From: Viridothelium virens
Taxonomy: Eukaryota; Ascomycota; Dothideomycetes; Trypetheliales; Trypetheliaceae
Reading direction: 5' to 3'
Assembly (NCBI GenBank): GCA_010094025.1
Contig: ML991785.1
Span: 248,001-312,000, forward strand
Length of the DNA: 64,000 nt
Within the stretch, counting starts at the first letter, position 1, and each line of letters starts with the position of its first letter. Shown one piece after another: positions 1-13,262 of this stretch. A program made the translations under genes and the position numbers. The notes beneath the pieces are model-generated. The model had not been told where the DNA came from. It made no database searches and was given only the letters and a program-made list of their open reading frames with translations.

Positions 1-2003
<2,003 letters not shown>

Positions 2004-3402
2004 TTTGAGCGAATTGAAGATTGTATGTATGGGGCACGTATGAGGAAGTCTCGAGAGATCTGGAAGATCAAAGCTGGAGGAAATCAGTAAGTGAAAGAAA
2101 GATGGCGAAGGGCACGAAGATGTGTCCTGCTGCCAGGAGCTGGAGGAGGACAAGGCCAGGGTAGCAACTCACCAAAGTGGGGTTGGTGCGGGATATCAGA
2201 CGTCCGATTGGTCAGACTCGAGCACTCCAACCAAGAAAACGTGGAGGACGCAGAGTCAATATGGAATCGGTGACGGCAACAGAGATAAGGGAGAAGGTGG
2301 ATAGCAGGAATGAGCAGAATTAAGAGGCGGTCTGGGAGGCACGATGCGGACAGCAGCACCCAGGCTTTTATCACTCTGGCCGACGAGAAAAATAATTGAC
2401 CTCCACCTCGTCCTAGCGGCGGGTGGCGTTGGGAGGACGACGTGCTGGGGCCCTGGCCCAGGTGAATCCCACTGTCCCTGGCGCGAGCCCCAGCAAAAAG
2501 CGGGCCGCGAGTCAACCCTTTTCATCCCGAAGAGCAAAAGCCTGCAGATATGGTTTTGCCTAGGTGGAGTGACCGCTTGTTTTTCATAGTCAATCTTTGC
2601 CGCCGCCATTTCCCTAGTCCATTCATCGTGGCCCAGTTCACGACCGGTTCGGATGATCGCCGAGTATCAATCCGCAAGCCTCGTTACTATCCCGACACTC
2701 ATTGCACATGTCTTCACCGATTCGAGCTCGGGGAGGTCGGGAGCCTGCCTACTTCCTGCTCCTATCGACCACTAGAGTGGAGCTCCCATAATCTCAAAAG
2801 ATCTCGGGTGGCGTTTACAAGGCTACATATCTGGCTCGATTAGGACTGATTCTTGACGAATCCGACACCTCGAGGTCGACCCCCACCCAGTTTACACTTG
2901 CAGCGGCGTTTTTGATCGGCGCTGTTCAAGATTTCTAGAACATCCATATGGCCCATATTCTTGACATTGCCCCTTGTCGGTGTAGCGAACGTGGCTCGAA
3001 CATCTGCAGGTACCCTTAGGATGCTATCAAATGTGTTTCACTAGATAGTTGTACGCGTCATGCCTATTTAATTCTGATCTGCAATAAGGGGGCCTTCAAT
3101 CATAGCAGATGGGAAAGCTAGGGCAGTGCCTGGATATTCAACGCAGTCACCTGGTTCACCGTCAACGCCAAACGATAACGGACCCCTGTATAGGGTTATC
3201 CCGAAATTCACATCAATTTACCGAATTGCTTGATTCTATCTTGAGCACCTCATGCTGCATCTGCCCACGTGGCGGACCTACCGCCTTTGGAAGGCCAATA
3301 TCCCTTGCGCCACTGTCAGCAGCATTTTGGCTGTTCCCTCCTGGGCTCTATCTGCGACCGGAATAGACGACGCCAATGTCAGTGCTCAAGCGTTGCGAGA
3401 GT
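2004..3402. other. Intergenic: UGP1 promoter and downstream region of the FolB gene
   Basis: About 1.4 kb without a convincing gene. ORFs on both strands are short, overlap one another and lack family motifs. The half next to 2003 should hold the UGP1 promoter and leader; the half next to 3403 is 3' flank of the FolB gene. No RNA gene or repeat was recognised. Confidence 0.5.
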
Positions 3403-4247
3403 CTACCGTCGCCTGTAAATTTCCACTGAAGGGGCCTCTGCGAAAGGAATGGCAAGCGGCTTGGCTATCTTTACACTAATCCCGACTTGCATTTCCTTCT
3501 CAGCCACAAATAGATTATCTAGAACTCGATCCGCCACTGCTGTCGAAAGAGATTCTAGAGTCTCAAACGACGATTGTTCAATTGCCTATTGCAGTGAATT
3601 TCAATTTCATCAATATCAAGACGAGAGGGACGCACCTCGATGATGCATTTCTCAGCACTACGCACGTGCAACGGAATTTGGATTTCCTCTTTGGGATCAT
3701 CAAGCCAGACATTTGCTATGACGGGCTGTTTCAACACCCTTTCGTGGGCATTTACTCCAAGAAGCGCAGAAGTACGGACATTCTTGAAATAGATGACTAG
3801 CGAGTCAAACCCTTCGCGGAGCATTGATTTTCTAAAGCCAATGCCATCTCCGATCATGCAGGCTTTAGGAAGAAAAATGTCTGTCTCAATTGCTTTAACA
3901 ACCTCGGAAGGGATCATATCCCCAATCAACTTCCACATTTGTTGGATGGCCAGAAGGTCATCAGTTCCAGCCTTACTCTCAATTGCCTCTCGAATCTTTT
4001 TACTTAGAGTGCCATAATGAATTGTACTATGATCCAGCGTGTCCTTTGTCGCAGCCGACTGGAATTGCTGGCCCAGAGATAAGGTGACAGAGATGAGCGC
4101 AGGTTGAGCCTTGTGCCGTCCAAACGAGTCCGGGAACACGTCTGTGGATATCTGCAGATTTTCGATGCAGATTTTGTCTGCGCATAAGGGCTTTCGGCGC
4201 TGCCATTCCAACCATGGAAGTGCCGACCTCTCGTCTTGATTTCCCAT
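3403..4247 (-). CDS. Dihydroneopterin aldolase-family protein (tandem FolB domains)
   Basis: FolB-family enzymes act in folate biosynthesis, cleaving or epimerising dihydroneopterin; in fungi they often form part of the FOL1 route. Exon 1 is 3666-4247 (194 codons) and exon 2 is 3403-3585 (60 residues plus stop), giving 254 aa. The first FolB-like part covers roughly residues 25-115 (ENLQISTDVFPDSFGRHKAQ, STIHYGTLSKKIREAIE). The second starts near residue 150 (YFKNVRTSALLGVNAHERV) and is completed by exon 2, whose opening AIEQSSFETLESLSTAVA is the family's conserved helix. The unspliced ORF would lose that helix. Intron 3586-3665 is 80 nt; an alternative donor 30 nt downstream would add ten residues in frame. 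Which FolB half is catalytic cannot be told here. Confidence 0.8.
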
Positions 4248-4684
4248 GGTCAGATGTTCAAGAGAGCCGACGCAGACAATGGTCGATGATGGATACGAAT
4301 GGTAGTGAACCTTGGTACCAAAAAATGCCTAGAGGGAACGAAGGTAGAGAGAGACTTTCAATGCAGTATGCTATGTTAAGCCTCTGTCCCTTTCGTGAAA
4401 TGAATTGCTACTGGATGGGCCAAATGTCTGAGCACGAATGCAAATGTACCGATAGCAATCATCCAGTCCCAAGTGATCCAGTGACCGTGGAGCTCGAGGA
4501 CCCTGCGTCGATCATGGCCCGGGCGGCAGTGACGATGGTGGATGGAAAGCTCGAGAACCTCAAGGCCTCGAGCCTCATATGCTTGTGATTGCCTAGCATT
4601 AGCATTGTCCAGTTTTTTCATATATTCCGAAACGCTAGCTGGAACTTCTGTTCTTCTTCTCCGATTCTGACAATTATTACAAGA

Positions 4685-6611
4685 ATGGCAGACGCCCTGA
4701 AAGCCGAGGGCAACAAGCTCTTTGCGGAGAAGAAATTCGACGAAGCTATGTAAGTTTGCATCGCAACGCCCCATGTTCACCTAATTTTCGCCTTTACTGA
4801 GTTGAATGCAGCGCCAAATTCTCCCAGGCTATCGAGCTTGACCCAAACAATCACGTCTTATACTCGAATAGATCAGGAGCGTACTCTTCGCTCAAAGACT
4901 GGGATCACGCCCTGGAAGATGCAACCAAGACTACAGAGCTTAAGACAGACTGGGGAAAAGGCTGGGGTAGGAAGGGCGCTGCTCTTCATGGCAAGGGTGA
5001 CTTAGGTAAATATGGCCACGTTCAGACATTTTTGGATACTAATCTTCGACTACAGTCGGAGCTGTTGATGCATTCGAAGAAGCCTTGAAGCTAGACCCTG
5101 CCAACGCGCAAGCAAAATCTGGACTTGATGCTGTCAAGCGGGCTATTGATGTCGAAGCTCGAGCAGACGGATTGGGAAGTGATCCCTCTGGTGGGTTGGG
5201 CTCCATGTTCAACGACCCACAGCTGTTTCAAAAGCTGGCCAGTAATCCTAAGACGAGCTCGTTGCTTGCCGATCAAGACTTCATGCAAAAACTACAGCGC
5301 ATTAAGCAGAATCCGAATAGCGTTGGACAAGAAATGGGCGACCCTCGCTTCCTCCAAGTCATGAGCGTCTTGTTGGGCATTGATATGCAGTTTGGCGGCC
5401 CGCCAGAAGCGAGCTCCAATAACACACAGGCAGGCGCTGCTGAGAAGGAGGAGGACGTGCCGATGCCAGATGTCAGCCCCAACCTGCAGCCAAAAAAAGA
5501 GCCTGAGCCTGAGCCCGAGCCCGAGCCCGAACCAGAAGATGAAGAAGCAATCGCCAATAAAAAGGCCAAGGAGGAGGCTGACAAGGAAAAGCAGTTGGGT
5601 ACCGAGAACTACAAGAAGAGACAATTCGATGAGGCGATTGCACATTACACCAAGGCCTGGGAGACTCACAAAGATATCACATATCTCACCAATCGCAGTG
5701 CTGCAAAATTTGAAAAGGGCGACTACCAAGGAGCCATTGATGATTGTAACGAGGCTGTGACTCACGGACGCGAAGTGCTTGCTGACTTTAAGCTCATCGC
5801 CAAGGCATTCGGTCGTATTGGCAGTTGTTATGAAAAGCTGAATGACTTTCCCAACGCCATCGAGTATTACCAGCGATCTCTTACGGAGCACCGTACGCCT
5901 GATATCCTCACGAAATTGCGCGCCGTCGAAAAAGCAAAGATCGAGACGGACAGGAACGCATACATCGACCCACAGAAGGCTGAAGAAGCGCGCGAACTGG
6001 GGAGTCAGAAGTTTAAGGACGCTGACTGGCCCGCCGCTGTAGATGCCTACTCGGAGATGATCAAACGTGCGCCTGATGACCCTCGAGGCTACTCCAACAG
6101 AGCAGCTTGCTTCATCAAGTTGATGGGTTTCCCAAGCGCATTGCAAGACTGTGACGAGGCTATCAAGCGAGATCCAAAGTTCATTCGTGCATACCTACGC
6201 AAAGCACAGGCTCTTTTTGCGATGAGAGAATACAGCAGGTGTGTCGATGTCTGCACAGAAGCGTCTGAGCACGATGAGGGCGGAAAGAATGCAAAGGAGA
6301 TTGATTCGCAGAGCCAAAAAGCTATGTATGCACAGTATAGCGCCCAAGCTGGAGAATCAGAGGAGCAGACCATGGAGAGAATACAGAGAGACCCAGAGGT
6401 AGGATAGCATTCAATTTGAGGCAAGCAAGCAGCCCTCACTGACATTTATCAACAGATTATGGGCATTCTGCAAGATCCTGTCATGCAGAGCATTCTGCAA
6501 CAGGCAAAGGGTGACCCTGCCGCACTCAACGATCATATGAAGAACCCGCAGATCCGCCAGAAGGTGCAGAAGCTTGTTGCTGCGGGTGTTATCAAGGTTG
6601 GAGGGCGTTAA
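4685..6611 (+). CDS. STI1: Hsp90/Hsp70 co-chaperone Sti1 (Hop)
   Basis: Adaptor that passes client proteins from Hsp70 to Hsp90 in the cytosol. Exons are 4685-4749, 4812-5005, 5056-6398 and 6456-6611, which sum to 1758 nt, or 585 aa; yeast Sti1 is 589 aa. Domain order is standard: N-terminal TPR1 ([20 protein letters not shown] to about residue 110), DP1 around residues 140-200, an acidic EP repeat ([13 protein letters not shown]) coded by a GAGCCC-type microsatellite near 5500-5535, TPR2A and TPR2B (about 255-510), and DP2 at the C-terminus ([37 protein letters not shown]). Introns are 62, 50 and 57 nt. The last exon supplies most of DP2, so an annotation stopping at 6407 would be wrong. The start is the first ATG and encodes the canonical N-terminus. 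Confidence 0.96.
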
Positions 6612-7322
6612 GGATGAAGGGCAAAGTGTTAAAACATTACACAGAAATGTAATGAGACTTTTATTGATAGCATAGCGGGTCAGCGACAAATCTATTCAAA
6701 CAGATGTGACTAATTTCTATCTTCCGGAGAACCTTGCTAGGGTGTTCTGACTGATCTTGCTGAATGAGCTCTGATGCCTCGAGAGTTAGAGACTCGAACT
6801 TCCTGCTGAATGGAGTTGCTTGCCTTGTCTGACACGCGTGCGAACCTTAATTGGTCTCACGTCTGAAAGTTTAGTAGATCAGGTATGTTGGAAATTTCTG
6901 AAAACGGTCATTTGACGAAGGGGATTGTTCAATGACTCCACTGGATTATAATTGTGACAGAGTCTACGAGGTTCGATCCATTTGGTTTCATCCCATCCCT
7001 AAAGACTTAGTAAGTATTCTTGAGACTCGCTGGCTCGTTGGGCTATGTTATTGGTAATATGGAACGTAGATTTCTTGATACCTTGGTGGTAGCTCATGTA
7101 CGGTCCAGTGGACATGTAGATCGGGTATCGTAGATAGCTGCTCCGTAGGAGTTAGGTAGGCAGTCACAAGCCAAGCACATGTGATGCATTCCGCCCCTAG
7201 CATCTGACCTTGCTCGCCAAGCTTCGTATCCTGACCACTTTTCGACATTCAACATGCGAGGAAACAACTTCAAAACAGAAAGCAGACCTTGATAGCGAGA
7301 CATCGGCTCTTGCGTTATCAGA
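6612..7322. other. Intergenic: STI1 3' flank and alkaline phosphatase promoter
   Basis: About 710 bp between two plus-strand genes. Short minus-strand ORFs near 7048-7430 overlap the next gene's leader and show no family motif. No RNA gene or repeat was recognised. Confidence 0.5.
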
Positions 7323-8966
7323 ATGTCCCGCAATCAGGAACCTCTTCTTTCCAACCGACCCTCTTCTGAGCAATCCAACGACAACGATCTCGCGGAGGAA
7401 GACGCCCTCTTGACCGGCGAACGCGTACAAAGACCGTCAGGAAATGACAAGATAAAATGGCGAGAATGGATATTGTTTGGCTGGGCGTTTGCAGCAACCG
7501 CTGTCGTCATTGTCCTTGCAGTCTTATATCAAAATCAAAAGACGACTCAATCACATAGCTCGTCCACTCCTAGTGGTAAACGCAATCTCATATTCATGGT
7601 GTCCGACGGCATGGGGCCAACGAGCCTGTCAATGACGCGGAGCTTCCGTCAGCAGCAGTATGGACTGCCATATGGTGATATCTTGGTTTTGGATGATCAT
7701 TTGATCGGGCAGTCGCGTACGCGATCTTCATCGAGTCTGGTCACGGACTCGGCAGCGGGAGCGACAGCGTTTTCATGCGGAAAGAAGAGCTACAATGGTG
7801 CCATTTCTATACTTCCGGACTTCACGCCATGTGGAACAGTCCTCGAAGCAGCCAAGAAAGAAGGGTACATGACTGGCCTTGTTGTAACCACTCGCATCAC
7901 CGATGCAACGCCAGCTTGCTTCGCCTCTCACGTTAATCTTCGCCAGGAAGAAGACCTTATCGCCGACCAACTCATTGGCAACCATCCATTGGGCCATACC
8001 GTGGACCTCATCTTGGGAGGTGGGCGATGCCGCTTCCTGCCCAACACAACCAGCGCCTCCTGCCGCGAGGATAGCAAAGACCTTGTTGAAGAGGCAAAGC
8101 AGAAAGGCTACACATACATTGACAACCGCAAAGATTTTGACAGTTTGCAGACTGGCAACGGGCTCAAACTACCATTCCTCGGATTATTTGCGGATGAGGA
8201 TATTCCCTATGAAATTGACCGTCGATTCGAAGACGATACCTATCCAGCCCTTCGAGAAATGGCTGAGACTGCACTGAAGGCGTTGAGTGCTGCAACCAAG
8301 AACAGTGACAAAGGCTTCTTCCTGATGATCGAAGGGTCCCGTATCGATCACGCAGGCCACGGCAACGATCCAGCTGCTCAAGTTCACGAAGTCCTCTCCT
8401 ATGATCACGCTTTCCAATCGGTTCTCAGCTTCATTGAAAAAGAGCAAACACCAAGCCTATTGGTAGGCACTAGCGACCACGAAACGGGTGGATTATCTGC
8501 AGCTCGACAGCTACACGAGACGTATCCTGAGTACCTTTGGTACCCAGAAGTGCTAGCTAACGCGTCTCATTCCGCGCATTGGCTCGCACATGCGTACCGC
8601 GATCACCTGGCCGCTTCCACGTCTCGAGGCGATGGCGACAAGAAAAAATTAAAGCATTATCTCCGGAAACTACTCAAGGAACACATGGGCGTGCACGACG
8701 CCTCCTCAACCGAACTCTCCACCCTCATCGCCCAGCCTGAAATAGCGTCTTATGTCTTTGCTGATATCATCTCTCGCCGTGCGCAAATTGGCTGGAGTAC
8801 TCATGGCCATTCCGCGGCGGATGTTAACATCTATGCCAGCGACTCAGTATCCGCCAAGCCATTGGTGGGGAACCATGAGAATACGGAGGTTGGCAAATTT
8901 CTGAGGGACTGGCTTGATGTGGACGTTGACGCCGTAACGAAGGAGTTGCGGCGGAAGTCACGATAG
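7323..8966 (+). CDS. PHO8: Alkaline phosphatase, Pho8-like type II membrane protein
   Basis: Repressible alkaline phosphatase that hydrolyses phosphomonoesters, in yeast in the vacuole lumen. A single exon of 547 aa, close to the yeast length of 566. A short cytosolic tail with a dileucine-like EEDALL motif is followed by one membrane anchor at residues 50-69, then the lumenal catalytic domain. Metal and catalytic motifs are visible: NLIFMVSDGMGPTS (metal-binding Asp95), VTDSAAGATAFSCG (nucleophile Ser143), IEGSRIDHAGHGND, GTSDHETGG and WSTHGHSAADV. All residues needed for the two-zinc, one-magnesium site appear present. No intron is needed. The start is chosen because it gives the acidic N-terminal tail before the anchor. 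The symbol is by family resemblance. Confidence 0.95.
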   Translation: MSRNQEPLLSNRPSSEQSNDNDLAEEDALLTGERVQRPSGNDKIKWREWILFGWAFAATAVVIVLAVLYQNQKTTQSHSSSTPSGKRNLIFMVSDGMGPTSLSMTRSFRQQQYGLPYGDILVLDDHLIGQSRTRSSSSLVTDSAAGATAFSCGKKSYNGAISILPDFTPCGTVLEAAKKEGYMTGLVVTTRITDATPACFASHVNLRQEEDLIADQLIGNHPLGHTVDLILGGGRCRFLPNTTSASCREDSKDLVEEAKQKGYTYIDNRKDFDSLQTGNGLKLPFLGLFADEDIPYEIDRRFEDDTYPALREMAETALKALSAATKNSDKGFFLMIEGSRIDHAGHGNDPAAQVHEVLSYDHAFQSVLSFIEKEQTPSLLVGTSDHETGGLSAARQLHETYPEYLWYPEVLANASHSAHWLAHAYRDHLAASTSRGDGDKKKLKHYLRKLLKEHMGVHDASSTELSTLIAQPEIASYVFADIISRRAQIGWSTHGHSAADVNIYASDSVSAKPLVGNHENTEVGKFLRDWLDVDVDAVTKELRRKSR

Positions 8967-9355
8967 GACCTGGGTTGCAAGGCAAGGAGATGAAGATCCT
9001 AAGATGACATTCTTTCATGAATTCAAAGCTTTATGAATTCGATCAAAGTAGCGAAATATTAGCTACGAAGAAGTCAGGCTTCAACATTAATCAGTCCCTC
9101 AGACCGTATGAACCTCAGTATCTGTGGCAGCAATCTGCCTGAAGCCGAAGCATCTCAGGAGCTGGCACTTGTTCCTATTCACCATGGATTTGTGCATCTC
9201 TTCACGGACCTTCGTCAAACTTCTTATCCTACTTATACTCCTCTCAGGCGTTCCCATACTCTGCTTCCGGTGTCCCGTTTCTATGGTCGTGCTAGATAAA
9301 GTCATCGCTGCCATCGTACAGTCCAACATCTAGCTCCTTAATTCTGTTAAGTCAT
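8967..9355. other. Convergent intergenic spacer
   Basis: About 390 bp between the 3' ends of the alkaline phosphatase gene (plus) and the first HET gene (minus). Only the two 3' flanks are expected here; no feature was recognised. Confidence 0.5.
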
Positions 9356-11209
9356 TTAAATCAGATGTATATCTATACAGTTATCCTCCTCAAAAGCTCC
9401 GCCGAACATTATTCCATGGATAAATGCAGAACCTATCAAGTGCCATCTGCCATTCTGACACGGACGAATGACAAACGGTCTGGCCCCACCTTTAAAGAGG
9501 ACAATCTCATCTCCAACTAAAGAGTACACGTCGTTTTCCGCGGTGAAGTCAGGCGCTGGGAATAAGCCAAAAAGATCAGAATCCGTCCGACCTGGTACCC
9601 ATCCATGGCGTGAAGCATCTGGAGGCCCATCCGGTATTTGGACAGCAAATCCCCCCCGGAAGGCTCTGATCAAGATAACGAATGTCATGGTTACCATCAG
9701 CGGACCTACGATTGGCCAGATAGCGAACCAAGGGAGCCGCTGCAGGATATTCCTGCTATACCAGTCCAACACCGTCGCAGTCAGCTCCAAGAATCGAATT
9801 GCATCCGTGAATTGGCGGGCCTTGTCTGCCTCTGGAAAGACAGCACCTAAGCGAAAGAGTGTGCAATAGAAGACTTCAATCAATGGCTCACCAGTCAAGT
9901 ACTTTTCGGTGTCCGGCCTAACACACCCAATCCTTGGCAGTCGTGCCACATCCCGCCAGTTCTGGAATGTTTCGATGGCCTCGGTCGCGATATCGAAAGG
10001 TCGTTTGGTCGTCAGAACTCCAGGCCAATACCTATGTCGTAGATCTCGAGCTGTTGGGACTTGGCGACCAAGCTCGGCGATGCTGCCGATGATCTTCCCG
10101 GAAACGACAAGTTCCCGGTCTTCCAATAATTCTAATCGGTCTATGAACGTCTCCTGACTGGCGGAAAAGACTTCTTCCTGAGTAACGAAGCTGCCAGGAT
10201 TGTCCACTACCTGGTCTATTGAGGACCAGTCAGGAACCCAGGATGGTAAATCAGGAATACCAGATGCTTTGGTTCTTAGGAAGCAGTCGAGGAATACATC
10301 TACTTTTTTCTCACTTCTGATGATGCTCACTACCGCGTTTTGATAGACTATTTTCGCGGACTTAGTATAGTCCGGTTCGACTAGGCTTGGCTCCTGTAAC
10401 AGTCCTTCTACACTGTAGATCTTATCCAGGATTTCGGTGGCTCCGAAGGGCTGGAAGCTCCGCAAAGCTTCCCGTAATGAGAATCCAGACTTCTTCTGAA
10501 GTTTCTCCCGCGCCAAGTCCATAGTAATCGGAAAAAAAGCCGGATGAAAATGCCTTGCATCTGGAGAGTCAAAGGGATTGAATTGAAGCCTCCGATAGTG
10601 CACCAACGAGATATACTCCATCAACTGGTGCCAACTGATTAGGGACTTTCCACACTGTACCCGGACTTTCGGAGCTAGTGCAACTTCTTGTATGATCCAG
10701 ACCCGCCGAAACCAAGGACGGCGCAGAAATTTAATCAACTTTCTTGGGTACGATTTTGATTGCTTCTGGATCTCGCCGAAGACCTCTTCACTGTTATCAT
10801 CGCTTTCTCCGAGCCACGCTATAACTTCTGTGCAATTAGAGAATATCGCCTTCATTAGAGGGACTTGTTGCTTCTTCTCTTCCACGTTGTTTTGGTCAAT
10901 GGAGATGGCGTCAATCCAGAAGACCCGCTCAATTGTCTCACGACGCAAAGCCCGTAGCGCTGATAAGAGATTACTTTGCACTGTGATCTCGAACATCAGC
11001 TCATTCTGATGTATGAGTATCTTCTCCGAGCTCGTTTCATAGCCCCAGTAGTAGGAAAGCGCCTCATATTGTGGCTTGTCGCTAATTCGAGCAGCCTGGA
11101 TGTGGCATACGACCCAGCTTTGGCTCTCTTTAGTGGGCTCGAGAGTCAAGAGTCGTATTCTAGTGCCATTGTCACCAAGTGGAAGAGCCTCGTACAATGG
11201 CGATGACAT
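9356..11209 (-). CDS. HET-domain protein (heterokaryon incompatibility family), copy 1
   Basis: The HET domain is the fungal death-inducing, TIR-like module used in vegetative incompatibility. A single exon of 617 aa. Family blocks run in order: YEALSYYWGYE near residue 48, RVFWIDAISIDQNNVEEK near 94-111, EVIAWLGE, and RPWFRRVWIIQEVALAPKV near 165-180, then a long C-terminal region. A hydrophobic stretch near residues 490-515 (FAIWPIVGPLMVTMTFVILI) suggests a membrane segment, which is uncommon but known in this family. It is divergently arranged with the GPI-protein gene at 11910. A second HET gene lies 7.6 kb away in the same orientation. No NACHT or repeat domain is seen, so the partner or trigger is unknown. 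Confidence 0.93.
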   Translation of the reverse strand: MSSPLYEALPLGDNGTRIRLLTLEPTKESQSWVVCHIQAARISDKPQYEALSYYWGYETSSEKILIHQNELMFEITVQSNLLSALRALRRETIERVFWIDAISIDQNNVEEKKQQVPLMKAIFSNCTEVIAWLGESDDNSEEVFGEIQKQSKSYPRKLIKFLRRPWFRRVWIIQEVALAPKVRVQCGKSLISWHQLMEYISLVHYRRLQFNPFDSPDARHFHPAFFPITMDLAREKLQKKSGFSLREALRSFQPFGATEILDKIYSVEGLLQEPSLVEPDYTKSAKIVYQNAVVSIIRSEKKVDVFLDCFLRTKASGIPDLPSWVPDWSSIDQVVDNPGSFVTQEEVFSASQETFIDRLELLEDRELVVSGKIIGSIAELGRQVPTARDLRHRYWPGVLTTKRPFDIATEAIETFQNWRDVARLPRIGCVRPDTEKYLTGEPLIEVFYCTLFRLGAVFPEADKARQFTDAIRFLELTATVLDWYSRNILQRLPWFAIWPIVGPLMVTMTFVILIRAFRGGFAVQIPDGPPDASRHGWVPGRTDSDLFGLFPAPDFTAENDVYSLVGDEIVLFKGGARPFVIRPCQNGRWHLIGSAFIHGIMFGGAFEEDNCIDIHLI

Positions 11210-11909
11210 CCTAGCTTATTGACTCAAGAATGGTGTCGATTCTTCTGCAGGCCAAAATACATCGTGGTAGCTGATCAAGGGGCCTCCGTTGGCTCACCTC
11301 TGGCGGCAAATGGACACTGTAGGGCATACGATTCGGATTAGACAAATTGAAATAGTCGCTGCCAGGAGGTTCTAGTGTGGATGAAAGACACATGCTAAAT
11401 TCGAGCTTATGAGGCTATCTGAGTGACTGGAGACGTCTGTTCGATGGTCTCAGCGAACTCAGAACGGTGGGATGAGAGCCAGGCTGCTGCGGCCCTGGGC
11501 ACGCTGGGCTGAGAGAGCTGAGAGAATCGGACGAAGTCGGAGGTCGGAGGTTCCGGCAGAGTTTCGGCCTTCCTTCCGCAGGCTTCAGTTCTCACAATCA
11601 ATCATGCTTGCTACAATACAATCGACTCATCCGCCCTGTAGCTACAACAGCCGGAGTCCAGCAAGGCGAAATGTCTGGGTACTGCCTGATTCTCTAAAAT
11701 GGCAGTCTATGGACATATCATCCCGTATCTATCACGTGTCGTCCAGTATGCATCGCGTCTTAGCGCGACATCTTGACGCGCCGGACGACGCCACGCGCCT
11801 TGGCTCACCAATTTCGTAGAAAAGGAGTTTAACCTCCAGTACAAATGTAAGCAACACCTTCGACTGTCTCCAAGTCCACGCTCAACACCTTCTCCTACCA
11901 ATCGTTGTA
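11210..11909. other. Divergent promoter region between HET copy 1 and the GPI-protein gene
   Basis: About 700 bp that must hold the start regions of both divergent genes. Short overlapping ORFs have no recognisable content. A pyrimidine-rich run near 11870-11905 precedes the plus-strand start and fits a fungal transcription start region. Confidence 0.45.
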
Positions 11910-12593
11910 ATGCCATCACTACTCTCCTTTGGCGCATTCCTCCTTCCCCTCCTTCCTGCAACCCTCGCCCAATCCTCCTCCCGCGCATTCTTCTTCCTCG
12001 ACGGCTTTGACTCCCAACCCCTGGCCGCCTCCGTTATAACTGCCGACGCCTCCACCACCTCCTTCCAACTCGGCTGCCCCTCCAGCGTTTCCGCTAACGA
12101 CTGCGGCGTCGACCCCCCTATAACCGTCGTCCACATCCCCGGTGCCGACGAACAGGACATCTGGAAAGCCAGCATCAGCCCTCCAGGCGAATCATGGACC
12201 TTCTCATACAGCTGCAGCGTTGGGCATGGGACGCAGGCGGTTTGCGCGGAGAGCAATGGAGGGCAGGAGGCGAATTTCCCGGGGTTGAGTACGACGACTT
12301 ATGAGGGGGCAAGTGTGCAGGATATGTTCTTGCCGGTGACGATCACGGAGGGGTTGGAGAAGTTGGCAAGCGCGACGGGGAGTGAAGGTAGTAGCAATAC
12401 GATGACGAGCGGGGGCGAGACGGGAACGATGACAAGTGGGAGTGCGACGGGAACGGTGCCGGCGAGTACGGGGAAGGGGGCGACGTCTGCAGGAAGTGCC
12501 ACGCCTACTGCGAAGAGTAGCGGTAGTGAGCGGCTGAGGATGGGGTGGGAAGCTTGTGCAGTGGGGTTTATAGGGTTGTGGATGTTGTTATAA
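11910..12593 (+). CDS. Predicted GPI-anchored secreted protein
   Basis: 227 aa, single exon. It has a signal peptide (residues about 1-20, ending ATLAQ), a conserved-looking ectodomain with paired Cys (LGCPSSVSANDCGVD, FSYSCSVGHGTQAVC), then a Ser/Thr/Gly-rich stalk from about residue 155, and a hydrophobic C-terminal tail (WEACAVGFIGLWMLL) as expected for GPI attachment. This architecture is common for fungal cell-wall or plasma-membrane proteins of unknown function. Codons in the stalk shift to GGG/AGT-rich, unlike the C-rich first half, which suggests repeat expansion of the stalk. No enzymatic motif is visible. Confidence 0.82.
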   Translation: MPSLLSFGAFLLPLLPATLAQSSSRAFFFLDGFDSQPLAASVITADASTTSFQLGCPSSVSANDCGVDPPITVVHIPGADEQDIWKASISPPGESWTFSYSCSVGHGTQAVCAESNGGQEANFPGLSTTTYEGASVQDMFLPVTITEGLEKLASATGSEGSSNTMTSGGETGTMTSGSATGTVPASTGKGATSAGSATPTAKSSGSERLRMGWEACAVGFIGLWMLL

Positions 12594-12959
12594 CAAGGCG
12601 AATGTATCGAAACTGCATAAAAGCAAGCATATGGAGGTAATTCGTTGGACCACACAAAGATTCAACGCCCAACATCTCGGATTTTTAGAGGATGATCTTT
12701 ATCCAAATTCTCCAGAAATTCCAGAATTGTACTATCTTTAAACTGTAATATAGCACTAATGAGCCAAATGCTCAACAGTACACACACCTTCTTCCAGATC
12801 TCGAGATGAATGCTGTTTCAAGAACTATCCTTAACGGTGAGAAGAGCTGCAAGGTCTTTTCCTAACAGAACAGCAAGAGTCACAGGTACCGACTAGGTAC
12901 AACCCTTTCCATTTTCACTTTTGGACATGAGCCGTTAGAGTAATAGTCATGACGGTGCA

Positions 12960-13090
12960 AGTGTACACTACACTTGGGTTGCACTTGTGCTAGCTTGAGC
13001 TAGCTTGACCTAACTTGAGTTAACCTGAGCTGACTTGAGTCTGCATGAGTATCGCCTGAGTGATATCGGTGTATCGATTGAGAATCCCGT
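12960..13090. repeat. Degenerate tandem repeat (CTTGAGCTAG-like), copy 1
   Basis: Successive units of about 10 bp vary around CTTGAGCTAG / CCTGAGCTGA, ending at ATCGATTGAG. Similar runs occur near 15360-15525 and 18145-18245, so this is a dispersed family rather than a local slippage product. Confidence 0.6.
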
Positions 13091-13101
13091 TATAAGGTAG
13101 T

Positions 13102-13262
13102 GTTAGAGATGTTGAAGGAAGCCGCACCTGAGACTTCGGGTGGATATTACCTCACTGGTAATAACGCATGGCGTTACAATCCACCTTCTCTCCCTCTCTG
13201 TAACTTAGACCTTGATTCTACACAGTACAATCAACTCACTTTCATACTTCAATAGGAGAATC
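13102..13262 (+). mobile_element. Possible solo LTR relic, copia-like
   Basis: Begins with TGTTAGAGAT and carries the pyrimidine-rich CCACCTTCTCTCCCTCTC stretch and the A/C-rich end common in fungal copia-type LTRs. No internal element region is attached. It is treated as an old fragment. No target-site duplication could be confirmed by eye. Confidence 0.3.

Noticed and set aside
2084-2609. Overlapping minus ORFs of 143 and 117 codons upstream of UGP1
   Set aside because: Low-complexity Pro/Ser/Leu frames in the expected promoter/leader, mirrored by plus-strand frames.
5292-6146. 284-codon minus ORF inside STI1
   Set aside because: Antisense shadow of the STI1 coding exon, driven by its codon bias.
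6955-6995. tRNA-like B-box (GGTTCGATCC)
   Set aside because: The flanking bases cannot form a T-stem and no A-box or acceptor stem is found at the right distance.
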